Positions 1 through 15,600 are shown, counted from the first letter of the stretch. The stretch is 64,000 nucleotides of DNA from Sphaeramia orbicularis (GCF_902148855.1 NC_043965.1:26183523-26247522); one strand, 5' to 3'. A program made the numbers and translations. The notes: generated by a model not told the origin, from the letters alone.

Positions 1-132
1 GTAAGAGTTATTTCAGAGGAAACAGTCTTCCTTTGGGATATAAAGGAACGGAAACTGTTCGGTCTCATGTAATCACACAAAAATAACACATATGTTTTTG
101 TTAAGTGTAAGAGAAAATGCTTAATGTCGCAC

Positions 133-550
133 CAAGTAGACATGATCAAAGATGAGGGTGGCTTTATCCATCTGACCCAGAATCAGCAGCATCTCATTGT
201 CGATGAACTCCTTGTACTCCTTCAGGTTACAGTTCATGTGCTGCTCCAACTCAGTACGGATCTGTGAAAAAAAAAAACAAACAAAAAACATTAAAAAAAA
301 CATTACATTAAAGTAGTGATAGGGACGAGACCGCCTATGTTGAAAGCGAGTGAAGACCGAGTCTTTGAAGGGGCGAGACCGAGACCATTGGTTTTCAAAT
401 GCAGTCGAGACCGAGTCTTTCAGAAGTCGAGACCAAGACCATAAAAACAAGTCAGTTTTCATAACCATGATTTAATATCAATCCAGTTAATAAAAAACAG
501 TTAGGCCTACAGACTAATCTAGACTGGGAATTGTTTATAGGAGCAGTCTT

Positions 551-627
<77 letters not shown>

Positions 628-3600
628 AATATCACTACAAATATATAATATTATCATTTTTTGAATGAATGCTTTGTTTTGAACATGAAAATTTAAATCA
701 TTCGACAAAACAATGTTATAAATGAACAATATTTAGTTAACAATGAACAAAAATAGAAGCATTTACAACACATCAACAGTGATAAACTGTCTCAACCTTG
801 TACCCGGGCTCTAACCTTTGCTCATACTACAGTATGTTCCAGACAGATTTACTTTCTGCAGGAGATTTCACTCTGCATTGTCTAGAACACATAGAAGAGG
901 CAGCATCATGGCTCTTCAACCAGGTCCTTGTATACTTTCTTGGATTAAACTTGAAAGTAGGTGGGTCGTTAATATTAATCATCGTCAAGTTGAAAGACGT
1001 TTATTGTGCCTTTCTCATTTGCATTTCCAATAATTGTGCTTCTTTCAACGAGACGTGCAGTGACCTGTCAATCAACTGGAGTAGCACTGGCACCTGAGGT
1101 GTAAAGTCAGGTTCCAGATGTGGTCAGCGTCAAGGGACATTTTGAGTCTCCGAACGATGTGAGTCGTGCATGCATAGACATCGTCTGGAGACTCAAATCA
1201 TCCCTTGACACATGGCTCACATCCCCACCTGGCACACACACAGTCATGGTTAGCACAGCTCAGCTCTGAAGTAAAGTTAGCTCAGCACCAAGTTTAGCTC
1301 AGCCTAGCCTGGGACAGCGGGATCTGGCAGGCGGAGTGGAGCTGGTTCGGCCCCGTCAGCCCAGTCTGGATACGAACACCCACAAAATGGCACACATCAG
1401 GGGGATTTAGAGGAGGGTATACACAATGCTGACTGCAAAATAAGTTGGTATACCCTGGACTACACCAGTGGCTGGAATGGAATGGAATGGAAATCTGTTG
1501 GTCTCATGGACTTGCTCTTAAATTACGCGTCCTTCTCCTCCCACCACGGTCCGAGACCGAGTCAAGACCGATTCCTTGAAGGGTCAAGTCCGAGACAAGA
1601 CCGAGAAAGCAGAAAATGGTCTCGAGTCTGAGACCAGACTCGAGTACTATAACACTACATTAGAGTACATCTCTAGTATTTAAAAATACACTGTAGAATT
1701 TACAGAGGCTTTTTACGTTGAAAGCTTCAGTAATAATATGTTTTGGTGTACTTGGGCAAATAATAAGTTATAATAATAGTGATCCAGCACATTGCAAATC
1801 AAGTTGTCTGTGAGAAAGGTAGACTTCTGCACCTCCTCTCTGATCTGTTTTCAGGCTTTAAAAGCTCTAGCTCTAGATGTAAGAATCTGGCCAATCACAG
1901 GTCTTCTCAGAGAGGGCAATATAAAAATTAAACGCTGTCAAGAATTCATCAGATGCTCCTACATCGCTGTTCCCCCTGCTGTGATATTTTGGCTTTCTTA
2001 CATTGTCTTAAAACTGTAATACATTATCTATCTTTATATATGTAATAAAATGTTTTACAGTCATTGCTTGGAAACACCTTGTACAGCTGTAAGTCTACAT
2101 CATGATGCGATGACAACAATAAACCTGCTTACCTGTTTGCAGGTGACGTTCTCAAGATCCTGGCACGTCATGATGCTTCTGAGTTTGGCTTTGATAAGGC
2201 ACTCTGTCCTTTCCCTCTCCGAAGGCCTACCAAAGAGAGAATCTTACTTACACCTGACTGGCACACAGAAGTAAAGCAGTACAAACCATTTTTGAGGAGC
2301 AGTGATTAATACATTAACATGTGACTTCTATATTTCATTACGTGCACTAACTTGTCAACAAACATAGTTGGAGAGTCTGGTCGTGTTGTCTCCAAGTCCT
2401 TCATAGCATTCCACTCATTGATACAGCTCTGGTCTGAAGCAATGCAGCTCTCGTAGTAGCCCATCCAGGTGAGAGCCATGCCTCCAGGGAAGTAGTTATA
2501 TCTCCGTGACACCTCACATGCTTTGTGCAGCACCTGCAGAGCTGACCTACATAACAAATATTTGGAAAAGCAAAGGTCAAAGTTGTAAATTATTGACGCA
2601 AATACTATTTGTTTTTATTGGCTGTATAAGTAAAATAATCAAATGAATGTGTCGTTTACAATGTGCAATAGGCTTTATTGAGTTCCCTGCACACGCTTGT
2701 CTTTACCAGCAGGTGGCAGAATGAATTAGCGCTTATTCAATCTGCCTCTTGCAACAGAAAGGCACATGTGTTTGTCACATGTAAGCAGGAGAATTATTGT
2801 GGTGTGTCACGAAACAAAAACTGTCGACAGCAGCCACTGAGGCTCCAGAGGCTGGCTATTACTCACCACATAGCTTGCACTGACACAGGTTTGAAGACAT
2901 GAGTCCGACCTGCTGTATTCACTGTAAAGCCCCTGAGGAACAAACAAAACGAATGGTCATTCCTTGTACATGTTCATCCAAAGTCTCAGGACCCTGTGGT
3001 GGGTTAAAATGACAGAAATAAAAATAATGGGCCACTAACAACAGGGGTGGGACTGGCAAAGCAAACTCACCCATCTCCGTCCAGATGGATCTTTGTATCA
3101 CTCCACAGAGGTAGTACCATGCCGATCGAACAGCTTTTGCTGTTAACCAGACAATCAAAATGAAAAAACAAGCGGAAACGGGGAAAAAAATCAGGTGGTT
3201 AAGAAATGGCTTGTGCAGTCTGGATACCATGCATTGCTATATCTATTCAATCTATTTTACATTGATTTAGATACTATAAAGAATACAAAACTCTGGAAAA
3301 TGTTAAGAGAGCATCTGTGGTATTTGTAGGCATGTGTAATAGTAAAATTAATATCTATTTGCAGAAAATGCAGACATTTTCCAAATTGCAAAAAAAAAAT
3401 ACTGTCATTTAAAGCATTTGCAGAAATTGGCAACTGGAAAAAAGAACAAAAAATGCATTGTTTTCAGACAATTAATATTGCCAAGAAAACAGCTTCATAA
3501 TTATTATTTGACCAACCTATTAATGTTAATATCTAAAGCTAATGTTTTAGATATTGTATTGTTTACTTATGGTTTTACTTGGAAACATTTGAGATATTAA

Positions 3601-6600
3601 TATTTGGTGGAACACCTTAATTTTCAAAACTTCATAAATCGTTGTTTGTTGGGTGTTTTAGGCCATTTTTGGTGCAAAAATACAAGCAGTTTGGTTTCAT
3701 TTGTTGGCAGGTAACTGACCATCTTCCTCTTGATGTCATTCCAGAGGTTTCAATAGGGTTCAGGTCTGGAAATATGGAGTGGTCTCTTCAATGTTTCCAG
3801 TGTTGAATGTTATGTGATTTTTTTCAGCTTTCTAACATTTTAAAAGGTATCATAAATAAAAAATATCAAAACAAAAACAATATAACATCTAGCAGTTCAG
3901 TAAGCCCCACATAAAGCAAGCCTTTTCGTACCAGTCTTTGTTGGTGAAATCGATTCCCAGTAGGATGTTCTCCTCGCTGTCTTGTCTCCCACTGGTGTAC
4001 ACGACGACCATGTACCGCACTCGGTCTGACCATGCACTTTCCAGCCGTACCGCCTGCGCAGTATACCTCAAATTAAAGCCAGAACTTCTTGGCCAATACA
4101 GTTCATTCATGCAAAGAGCAACAAATCCTGTTTTGCTGTTTTTGTAGCTGCCAAAATAAATGTAATTATAGTGTATTTAAAGAGGACTGTTAAATTTTAT
4201 GACTTTTGTAAAAGGGGTCAGTGTTAGAACATAGGGCTGGCATATTCAGTAACAGTCTTAAACTCAAAATTTGTGGGCTGACCCGAACTTAATTCTAATA
4301 AATTTACTGTGGCAAATCTGTGCTTATGATGTATGCCCTGTTTATGTAAGTGCACAACTCTGATTGTGCACAACAGCAAACATTCTAAAGAGGCTACAAC
4401 TGACTTAATCAATGTGCTGACCCTTCTGTTAAAATGTGTGAATGCATGTGAGCCACAGCTGCTTAAGGAAAGAAAATTCAAAGTAACAGGAAACTGAGTC
4501 CTAAGCAAGTGTGAGAGCGTAGAAGTAGTAAACATAAAATGAAATAAGTCAGTTTCACACTGACACATACACACACCATGGAAACATTTGGTAATGCTCT
4601 CCTGAGTGTGTTCAAACCTGCTCTCATGAGCTAATAATTACAGTGTGCAAATAAGCATCTTAGGTACACAATAAAATGCATTCAGGAGGGTTCGCTATGC
4701 CAAGTTGTGAGTCACTGGCTTGTATATGTGCATGTTTTTGTTTTGATGTATATACATACTCATACTGTCTCTCACCAGTTTAATTCTGTCCTCCGAGCGA
4801 AGGATGTTTATCATGACCTGCAGGTGTTGAGGTAAGTCTCCTGTTGAGGAACACCATAAAGAAAAATTAATCTATGACGAGTAGTGGATGTCAGTGGCTG
4901 TACATTCACCTGAGATGACAAATTCAATTCCACTCCGACACTGAGTGAGAGCAATGGGATCCAAATACTTGATAAAAAAAGACAACAGTGTAATTAACAC
5001 TGCTCTCTAATGTTTAACAGTGAGCCTACAGTGATCAAATCTTCACAAAAACTTACCAACTAAAACATGTAACCTGTTCAGTGACTTCATTATCACGTTC
5101 TCTCACTGCAGAGACATGAGCTGATAGTTATAATTCTGTCTGCACATAAGCAACCACAAAACTACAACTCAAAAACTCTGTTCATTTTATATCCACTGTT
5201 CTCTAATAAAACAGGGTGTGGATATCGACCAACAGCAATGCTAGGAGGCAGCCGATGGAGAGCCAACAATGTTGAAATGTGTCATAAGAAGAAGGCAGAT
5301 TATGATTAATTACAGTTCTTGGCATGAATCAGCCTGGTCATATAGTCTTTGTATGTTATTATATGCAGCCTTGTGGCGAGTCTGTTTCATCTAGAAAATA
5401 ACAACTAAATCAAGCTTCGAGTGATATTATACTGAGAGCAAAAGAATCTAGCCTAATTGTATCAAAACTGTACACGGTCTTCTGCTACAACCACATGCCC
5501 TGTGTGTACACTGTCCCACCCTCTATAAGACATGTTCAGCTACTTTTAGGGATGTAAGTGCCAAAAAATGAAAATGGCTTAGTTCACATGACTTTGTGGA
5601 AGCCAGGGGGCATCTGTTCTGAATAACTGCTGCTCCTAGAGTTATACTTGGGAGCATAAATCTGTTTACAAACAATTATGTGTCTCATATTCATGTCTAT
5701 TTGACTGAATAAACCCAGTTCAACTGAGGAATACCACTGATTTTCAACCTATTAAGCATTTTATTTGTATTTTTATGCTTGATGGTATGACAGTAATGTC
5801 AACAAAATAGCATTTACTGCTGCTGTGAGCAACAGTGCTCCTCATTAAATCACTGAAACATCCTGGTTACAGACAGGGAATACTTTTAAATAAACGCTTT
5901 GCAGGAGCCACCTCACAACGTTTTTCCTCCTGGAGGCCAACTGTTACTGGGAAACAACACAACTTTTTCCGCAGTTTTTAGGCCAAAGCACAACCTGCAA
6001 ATATGTGGGTTACCTGACAAAGTGGCTTGTAGAGAGGACACAACTGCCAACCTCTGCCATGACTTGCCAAATGACTTGGCAGCAATCGGCTGTTGTCTGG
6101 TGCAGATTTCCCATGAAGCCAACAGAAAGTCAGGATAGACTTGTGCCTTTAACACAATTTAATGTGGCTCTAAAAAGATATATTTTGAAAACAGCCTCTG
6201 GTTTAAGACACTGGCCAGTTTATTCCTCAAATAATAGCCCTCTTGTGGCCTCCGACTTCAATCAGTTGATTCATCAATTGTGGTTTTAATTAATTCGTGC
6301 TCTTTTGAACTTGTTTTATGTTCAGCAGTTGGAGTCGCATTTGATGCATGACCTGTGTTATATAAAGTTTGACTGATTGATTGCTCTACAAGCCAAGACA
6401 AGTCTATTCATTTCATAGATGGGCAAGTTTCCAAAGGAACATGGGGGGGGGGCTTCATGATCCTTAGCTCCCCACTAGCTGCTGCTGTGGAGTAACTATT
6501 ACTACTACTACATAACCATGCACAACAGATTGAGTCATTTTACTGCAGTATTCATTTTTAAGTATTACGTATTCATTCTTGTTTACCTGTTTACTCTGTT

Positions 6601-9600
6601 CAGCTCAGATGCTGTGTACACTCTTCTCCCATAATATAATACAATTTCACTTTTGAGCTGAAAAGGTTTGGGAACACCTGACCCTAAACTGTAAGCCAAC
6701 ACCTTTGTACTATGAATGTTGTCCTTATATAGTGATTATATGGGGATACAGTCACTAATCTGCCTAAGCTATATGTCTGGAACATGCTTATCAACCAGGC
6801 AGCCTTCATCCCGCTCGCCTTAGCTCCAAACATCTGCTGCTGTGTTAGAGGCTACAGCACATAACCTAGACTGAATAACAGCTTGACAGACTAATCAGAC
6901 AATTAGTGAGAGCAAAACAACAGTTTGGGTAAAGGACGTGGAAAATGGGGTAAACACTGTGGGTGTGGACTTACCTGCATGTTTGTGGTGAGGATGTGCC
7001 TTCTGGCCTTGGTGACTGCTGCCCTGCTGCAGGAAGAGAGCAGCTCCCTTCACCATAAAGAAGCTCTCACTCAAGCTGCAAAACAAATGAGAGAAAGGAG
7101 TTAAAAGCTACAAAACAAATATGCTATACATTATACACTAGGGCGAAGGGTCAGCAGTTTGGCTCCAAATGGCAGTGTTGTCACTTGTTCATTGGACAGT
7201 GAGGCTGAGAAGTGGGACATGAGACAAATGAAAAAAATCCCTCTTAACACACAACTCAGCTCAGTAGACTCAATAAGATGAACATAAATCATCATCGTCT
7301 GCTGTCGATGAATTACCACAACAGCTGAGTGGGAAAGCCCAGCTGCCACGTTACAGAAACAGACCTCGGTCTGCAGCAGCCATGAATCAGCTTTGATCCA
7401 GAATGCTTATCTGTCTTATTTCTGCTGCACAGGCTGCACTCACATTTGACTTGTCAGGTCTCTGCTGACTTGGCCTAAAGCAAAAAAGACCTAAATAACT
7501 GACCCAACTGCAGTTGTTTGTGATGATGCTTAAACACCCACAATGACTGAAAAGCACCAACAGATCACACCTGCCTATAAAATCCCTTTTCAAGGTAGGC
7601 TGGAGCTGTCAACAGGTGACATGAATGAGGAACTGCACTAAAACAAACTGAAGTGATTCCTCCAGGCTGACTTTTGACTGATTATTCCATTTTACAGTGT
7701 GCTGAGAAAAACAGTACAAGCAGATTCATAAATCTCCCACACAGAATGAAGAACACACAGGCCTTGTTTTTATTCTGTTTGTGCTATCAGGCAAACTGGG
7801 ACAGAACTGACAGGTGACATGAACAAAACATATCTGAACAGGTAATAAAGACAAACCCGATCCCTGAAAGGGACTGCAAAATTAGCTGCACTAATATGTT
7901 GGCACCAAATCAGTATTACAGTCCACTATTAACCTTGACGCACAATCCCAATCTTTACTGGCATTTGTACTCAATAAAACTAAAATATGGTTTCCAAAAA
8001 ATACTCAGTTTTGATTTGAATTATGATTTGATATTATTTTAGCACTAGACTACTACTACACTGCAACTGTAACTTTCTACAACAAATTATTAAATCCAGT
8101 GTCAACGTCATTGCAGTTAGGTCAACTTCAATGACCCTACCAGCTCTGAAAACATGCTCTCAATCAACTCTTTATGTTTCCACTTTCAGAATGCAGAATC
8201 CGAAGAGTCGGCCTGGGCCAAACACATCATTTTGAACGAACAATGGGCTTCGTTCTGTGCACCTCACAATAAATTCCCTCCGCCCCCAGTACCACAGAAA
8301 AAAGTTCCTCGGTGACAAAGCACGGGGGTGGACACTTCTCAACAAGGGCTTTTGTCTCAATTTTGCAGATTTTTGTTTGAGTCTGTGCTCTCTGTTTGAG
8401 ATTTATGAGACTGTCAGGACGACCTACAGTCAGGGAATGATGGATAAGGAAACGATGGTGATACCGGGGGCAAGACGAGGACTTCAGCCCCATTACTGTC
8501 TTTTTTACAGCGTACGAATCTCAGCAGCTCATTCTCTCTGTTTCAACTAGTAACCCAGCTTACAGTCCACAGTACTTAGCCTGCGATATCTGAGAACTTC
8601 CCACACAAAGGAAAACTTTTAAAGGTGTGCGACAGTGAAATTTGAGGATGTGTGAAACTTGTCCCCCTGTAAATCAAGTGTTGTCCCGATGCCTCACAGG
8701 CCATATTCAAACATCCTAATTAAACAGCCTCAGCTCTACTGTCTCTTGCCCCACGCCACCCTGCTATCAGCTTCCCCACAAACACTAGTGCTAAAAATAC
8801 CTCTGGCATCCAAGCAAACAAGACTATGATACAAAAGTTTGCCAGATAGCCTCAATGATTCTACATGATTACAACTTTGAGTATGTATACCCCATTAACT
8901 AAGACACATCAGAAGAAACACAGCTACTGCAGTAATTTTAATTATGAGCTATGTCTGAGGGCCTGAAATGACACTGTATGATATTCTGCAAAGTGACAGT
9001 ATATACAACAACAGAAAAGGAAATGAATGAACTTTTCAAACACAACCAGACTGAGCATAGACAGAAAAAGCATTGGTACAGTTTTAAATACTACAAGCAG
9101 ACTCACATGCGGTTTATGTCACTCTGGGTCAGCACAGCATTCTCCACAAAATAAGGTAAAATCTTCATCATGACCTCCTGAACGGGTTCTACAACCAGAT
9201 GCATCCTGTTAACCAGAATGAACCCAGGCCTCTTTGGCACGAGCTACCTCCTCTTCATCAGCCTCCAGACACAGCAGAGGAGCCAACAGGAGAATGATGG
9301 TTGTTGTCTCGGCCTGCTGCCTCTGAGTGACAGACTAACTGACAGTCTGCACTCATCTGTGCTGCTCAGTGGATAAATGCCTTCTGTTTGGATGCCACTC
9401 CCTCTTGTTCCTCCTCCTTCATCTGAGCCTCTGTGCAAGTGCGAGTCAGACTCCTGCCTAGGGGGACAAGCTGCAGCCTCCACCCGCTGCCTGAGGCACA
9501 CACAACTGAACTTGTCCTCTCACTCTTTTTCTGTCTTGTACTCCTGTAGAGCTAACACCATCCACGTCTGTAAGAACTGCAAAGCAAATCCCATTTTTTC

Positions 9601-12600
9601 ATTTACGGCCAAAGCACTCTCAGAATTAATCACATGCTTCCCTTTGGCTTCCAACAATCACATGAGCAGCCAGAAGGCAATAGTGACCACTGAATGCATA
9701 AGAACCCATAGATCCATGTAACTCTGTGATTATTTACTTTTCTTCCCTATCAGGTCTAACTAAGTGTAAAAAAAACATCAGGTTTCCACTTAGTCAATGC
9801 AAAACATGCCCACATGTAGCATCACATGTGGCTCTCCAACTGAAATCAGATTTCCACAGAGTGCTAGTTTGTCTCTGTCTTCTAAGGAAAAACAAAGCCT
9901 TTTGCTCAATTGGACTAAGACAAAAAAAGGGACTTTTTTCAGCCAACACTTCCTAATGGGGTATCTTGATGTGCATGCCACCTTATGGGTCAACAGAATC
10001 CAAGGGAGTGCCTCCAGGGAGCTTAAGACAAGCATGGATGGAAAGGGCAATGAGAACTGGCAAGCTCCCCAAACTCCCAAATCTCATTATACCCAGGCTT
10101 ATAAGGGAGGGATTATCTTCATGTCTCTCACCCTCAAGTGGCCACTGTAGGCTGTCACTCACACAGATCTACCACAAACAACCACAATGTACTCAATCAT
10201 TCAAAAGTACATATGCTGAGTGAGCAAAAAAGAAATAAATGTAAAATACAGAGATGATGAACAGAATGCAACACTGAAAATTATTTGGATTTTCAGTCAC
10301 AAAAAATAGTTTACTGTGAACCAGCAGATTAGATTATGGGGATAAATCCTTTCTTTTTACCTTTCCCTCATTCTGTAAGCATGCAAACTTTACACACAAT
10401 GAGAATGAGGATTTGCTGACAGACATTAACAATACCTCAGCGACACAGATAATACGATAGTCCCTTCTATTCTTCTGTAGAATGGCATGTCTGTAGCACC
10501 TAGTCACCATCTGATGCCAGGTCTGAAAGCTGATGTACAGAAGGCTAAGTGACTAGGTGGTACATGTATGGCAGGAGGAGCAACCAAGGCATATAAGGCC
10601 AAGCTTCTCACAGAGTTAAGGTATAGTTTGTAGCAGTAGCCAGATGGAGCTGGTTGGGGCAAACAAGACCAGATGTCCTCTAAGCTACTCCTCTGAATCA
10701 CCAGGTGTATGTGTGAGAGCTGCACTGGATTACACTGAGGAAGAGCTACAAAGAGGCTACACAGAGGCAGTAACCGGCCTGGCTTATTCATGGTCTCCGG
10801 CTATTCTGCACACAGCAGCACAATGAAATAAAACAGCCTCCTCCTGGGGCGGACAGTTGCATAATGGTGGCATTTTCTCACTGACACCACTGAACTGAGG
10901 AGAGAGAGGTGGTGGGGGTGCAGTACAGGGAGGAACAAACCTCCTCAGGTGTTGAGTGGAGACACAGACGCCCTGCGCAGGAAAAAAAATTACATCATAA
11001 TGTAACTGTGGAAAATTTTACCTAAAGTAAAGATTTGACATGGGGATCTTTATTTAAATATTTGTTATTCATATGAGCTTCACATGAAAAATATCATATT
11101 TAAAAATTTTTTTTTTATGTGTTGCCTTATCCTTCTCATATGAAATATCAAACAATGTGCTACACATGGACATACAAGCAAGCACACACTGCTATTAAGT
11201 TCAAGTCAGCTTCTTGCCTTGCAGACCTAGTTCCTCACTTGTTTCAGTGGTGTGCCACTGTTAGACAAACACAAGCTGAATCCACAATGATTATAGAATA
11301 TGGGTAAAAAAAAAAAAAAAGGTCATTTCTTTAAACCATTCACAACTTTTAGTATAGGATGCCACAAAGTGCATCGGCAAAATAGTGTTATGGAAACTAT
11401 TCTCACTTATCCAGACCAGTCTCCATGTATCATTTGTTACCTGTTTGCTACTTGCTTCAAGCTTGATGTTTCATGCAGTGATGTAGTGATGAGAATGAGG
11501 TCAACAGTCACAATGCCGACCAAAGCAGTGAGACGGTGGTAGGTTTAATCCTAACAGACTACTTCTTGCCCAACTCTACATTACCCTAGGTGGCAAGGTG
11601 AAATCATTCCCTGGTGCTGTGCCATTGACAACTGCAACATGTTTACATTGGCCTCCATCAACCCACGGAACTCGTCATCGTTACTAAAATCAGTCAGGAA
11701 CTGCAAGTGCAAATCCTTGCCATTGGCAGTTGTATCACTGTCCATTAATTACAAATCGTAGATTTGTACAATCTGTTCTAAAGAGAATCATGTCAGTCAA
11801 ATACAGGGCAACTTAATCATAATATCATAAAACCTGAATATCTGGAAATTTATTTACATAACTTGGCTTACATAGCACTCTCAAGGCAAGACAGGACTCA
11901 CACTATGCAAAGAGATCATTCGAGCACATACATTGCTTAAGGACATGATTGCATGGGCTCTTGCACAACTGAAAATATCCCCTAGAATCCTCACAATTAT
12001 CACGGCATCAGTAGATGTACTGCTTCTTTTTACGGTACATCTGACAGACAGAGAGTTAAATTAAAAACAAACCAAGAAGTCCCAAAACAAACAACCTCAA
12101 ATCTCAACCTCACTCGAGTACAGGTAATTTTGACACAAATACTGTCATTCCCTTCACAAGTCAGTATTGTATGTAGGTATTTAAAGAAGTTATTGTATTG
12201 CCTTACGAAATAAACTATTCATGGCATATCTACCCTGACATTAGAACTTTTCAACTACATCGCTCCAGTTGGCTCGGCACACTGTTAAGATATCAAGTTC
12301 AAGCAGGGCATCTCAGCCCAATTTTAGGAATGTATGTTTCCAAAGCCAAGTATTTCAGGACAGAACATATTCACAGACAAACACCCGTAGAACACAAACA
12401 CCTGTAGAGCACACAAAATACCGCACTGACACTTTGCAGCTGCTTTCAGTAATGTTTTATAGGTTCTACCCACTGAATTTTGATGAGTTAATGTGAAGAG
12501 CTAAAAAGACTATACTTAAGTTACTGTAAGACAGAAGCCTGAAAGAAACCTGAGCCCACATAAACAGAAGACACATACAGCTTACACATTTGGCTCAAAC

Positions 12601-15600
12601 AACAGACTAATGTTTATATCACTACCTTTTTTTCATAAATGTAAAAAAACACCACTTTTACAGAAGCTACCCCAGGGCTTCTAGTTCATCTTGTCAACCA
12701 AAATTGGCTTTACAAGGTCTTAACACAGCTATTTTAACAGAACTGGAACTATTTTCAGAATTTTACATGTGACTTAAAGTTACTGTGCTTCTTAGAGTCA
12801 TTTAACTTAATGTGTATTTTTAGTGAGTCAAACTAAAATTTAAGACTACTGGTTGCTTTGCACATAGTAGTTCTTGTTATTGCATGGTTTATCAACACTG
12901 GCAGAGATTAAGAAAACATTGTGACCTATCTTTCTATGAACATACTTATTCATAAATGACACAATAGCTGTCTTGCCGTAGCTTGCATAGTGGAAGAAGA
13001 GTCATTATGTCAACATTTTGCTGCTGTTTTATAATTTGTGTCTTTTTATGAGACTCTTCAGTGTTACCTTCATGTATGCAGTGTTTAGCTCAGGAAATTA
13101 CAAACACAACAAAACACCAAAATGGATATTAGCTTTCTGTAGTTCAATGCAGAGTAATACCCAAATCAAAATAAATAAAAAACAACCCTGTGGAAAGGCC
13201 AAATGACTCAACTGATGATGCATGGTTTCAGAACAAGTTCATTAATCTCCATGCTGATAAAAATACAGACGTGCTGTGTCAACATATTACTTGACAGACT
13301 GCTGAGAATAACATGGTGCTACAGTTGGCTTCTAGGAGCTGATGACTCTGCCAACAAGACAGACAGACAGGTGTTTTATCACAGTGACGCTCAGTTGTTC
13401 TCATTTGTCGATGCCAGGTAGTCTGCCGCCTTTCCAGATTTCACTAAATGACTCAAAGACAGATGCTGCCAATCAGTCAACACCACCTGTGTATAAAATG
13501 TGACTGGCTTTGCTATGACCCACGCAACAGAAGAGGTAAACTACAGTAAACACAAAGTAAACTTACCTTTGATTTATTCGCCGTTCATCTTCACTCCCAA
13601 AATCCTGCAACAGAGATAAGGAAGTCAGAAGAAAATTAAATCTACAGGCATGTCTATACTTTACCAATAACAGTCTCTTTTATGTGTAAAAATGACAAGA
13701 GGAAGGGAGTAATATAGAAAGGTTTCCAGATTAGCAAAAAACACAACACTATTTCAAAGCACAAGTTCAAAAATGCTGCAGAAATATTTTTGAGGACAAA
13801 TACTAAAGAAATCATGTATTTTGGACATCAAACTATGTTGACTTATTCTTCACCTTCACAAATGTTAATGTCTGTACAAAAATGAGAATGAGGTCACTGA
13901 AGTACAGCACTGAGAGGAATAAGGCAAAGTAACAGAATAACCTGGGCAGGAAACTCTAGCCTGGTTATGCACAAAAACTCAGTTTTTCTGTAAATGTTAA
14001 ATCAGATAGATTACATTGCTGTCGTTCGTGAAAATGAAAGGTGTGTTGAGGTTCCTGCAGAGGACCCTACAGAACAATTTCATAAGCTGCTGACCCTGCA
14101 CACTCTGCAGCAATGACAGCAAAAAAATGACTTCAGTTTGATCCCAATTCTGTGCGCTTGATAGCCACCGAAGTCGAAAACATAAGGGTTCACTGCAGAT
14201 TGAGCAGTAAGAAAGGCTGACGGAGAAAACCCATATCTCTTTTATAAAGTATTAGGCTAATAGACAAATAAAAGAAATACAGACCTGATTTAAAGCTACA
14301 GTAATAAGTAGTGTATGCTATTTTGTAGTAACTCTTCATCATTGAGTATTAAGTGAAAATAAGCTCACAAATTTAGCATATTAGTATCTGCATCCCTGTT
14401 TACCTCTGTTAGCTCTTTTCCCCTGCTCTTCCTACAGTAGTAGTCCCCCACCCCACCCACTCCTCATGAGTAGATGACATCATTGTTGCAGCAGTGTCCT
14501 GACAGCTTTATCTATCCCACCTCGCCACACTGCTGGACTACACCACTCACTACAGCTGGGCACTGATGCACAACCACAAAGCCACTTCAATCTAATAAAA
14601 CCCAGTTAATTAAAATGATGATCAACTTGCTATGGGTTACAAGTATGTTATGACATTCTAGTGGTGCATGCTTTTCAAACATGCCGTGACACAATCAGTT
14701 AATTTTAGCTCCGCATTGTTTCGAGCTCTGCTTCAAATACTGATGGTTGTAAATAAAGCTGACTATAGATGTCAAGTGTATTTTCCCTGCTGTGGTCATG
14801 CAGAGCAGAAAGAGCTGATCAGTGGTTTAAAGCTAGTGCTTAGCGCCCCCTTCTGGCAGTACACACAGGGGAAATACATGAACTTGGAAAGATAAATGTT
14901 ATAAGTTCTATGATTACAGTTGTGTAAGAATGACTCTAATATAGTGTTACTTAAAATGTTAAAGAACATGAATATCTAAAGTATTGCTTCTTAACGCAAT
15001 CAAGAATTCAAACAAGTAAGCTCTTATTGTCTATGTGATGTTTGCAATCAGGAAATCTTACTTCCCTGTTCTTACTACAGGGAACAACCCAGTGAAAAAA
15101 ATAGTGCAGTGTATTTTTGTTGTGTGCTATTGAGAACGAGTTTAAACCTGAATCATGTCAATGAATGAAACAAATCAATATCTCAAGACTTCGGACGAGA
15201 AATTATTGTTAAATTTAGAAGTGACAAGATTGCAGGAGCGTCGACTATTTCCAGTTCATATAGAGTCTAATGTGGAAGATAGAGTGTGGTGAATGTTCAA
15301 GAAAACAACTCTATTTTTCAGCCAGATCGTCATATCATAAACAGCTAACGTTAGCTACAGCGTATATCATTCATAAGGCAAGCTAATGTATAATAACGTT
15401 AACGCCTAAACAATTACACGGGTGTGTAGATTTTTACCATGCAACTATCTTATCTTATATCATAGTAATAATAGTATTTCTAACAGTGTAACTGACATGT
15501 GTTTAAGTGTCCAGCTATAACCGGTTATCAGTAACGAAGCCGTTTCTTGGTTGACGGTAGCTAACAACCTAGCATAACTAACGGTGCTAGTGTTGATTTA

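Noticed and set aside
535-729. Open frame with a long Tyr-Ile run
   Set aside because: It is a translation of the (AT)n microsatellite at 556-624.
5899-6155. Opposing open frames in ssh1 intron 3
   Set aside because: Each is the shadow of the other, with no family resemblance or splice support.
8172-8550. Overlapping open frames on both strands in ssh1 intron 2
   Set aside because: No recognisable protein family, no fitting splice sites to ssh1 exons, and the strands shadow each other.
9244-9501. 85-codon minus-strand frame just upstream of the candidate alternative ssh1 exon
   Set aside because: Low-complexity Arg/Ser/Cys-rich translation that does not join the alternative exon; at most it is 5' UTR.
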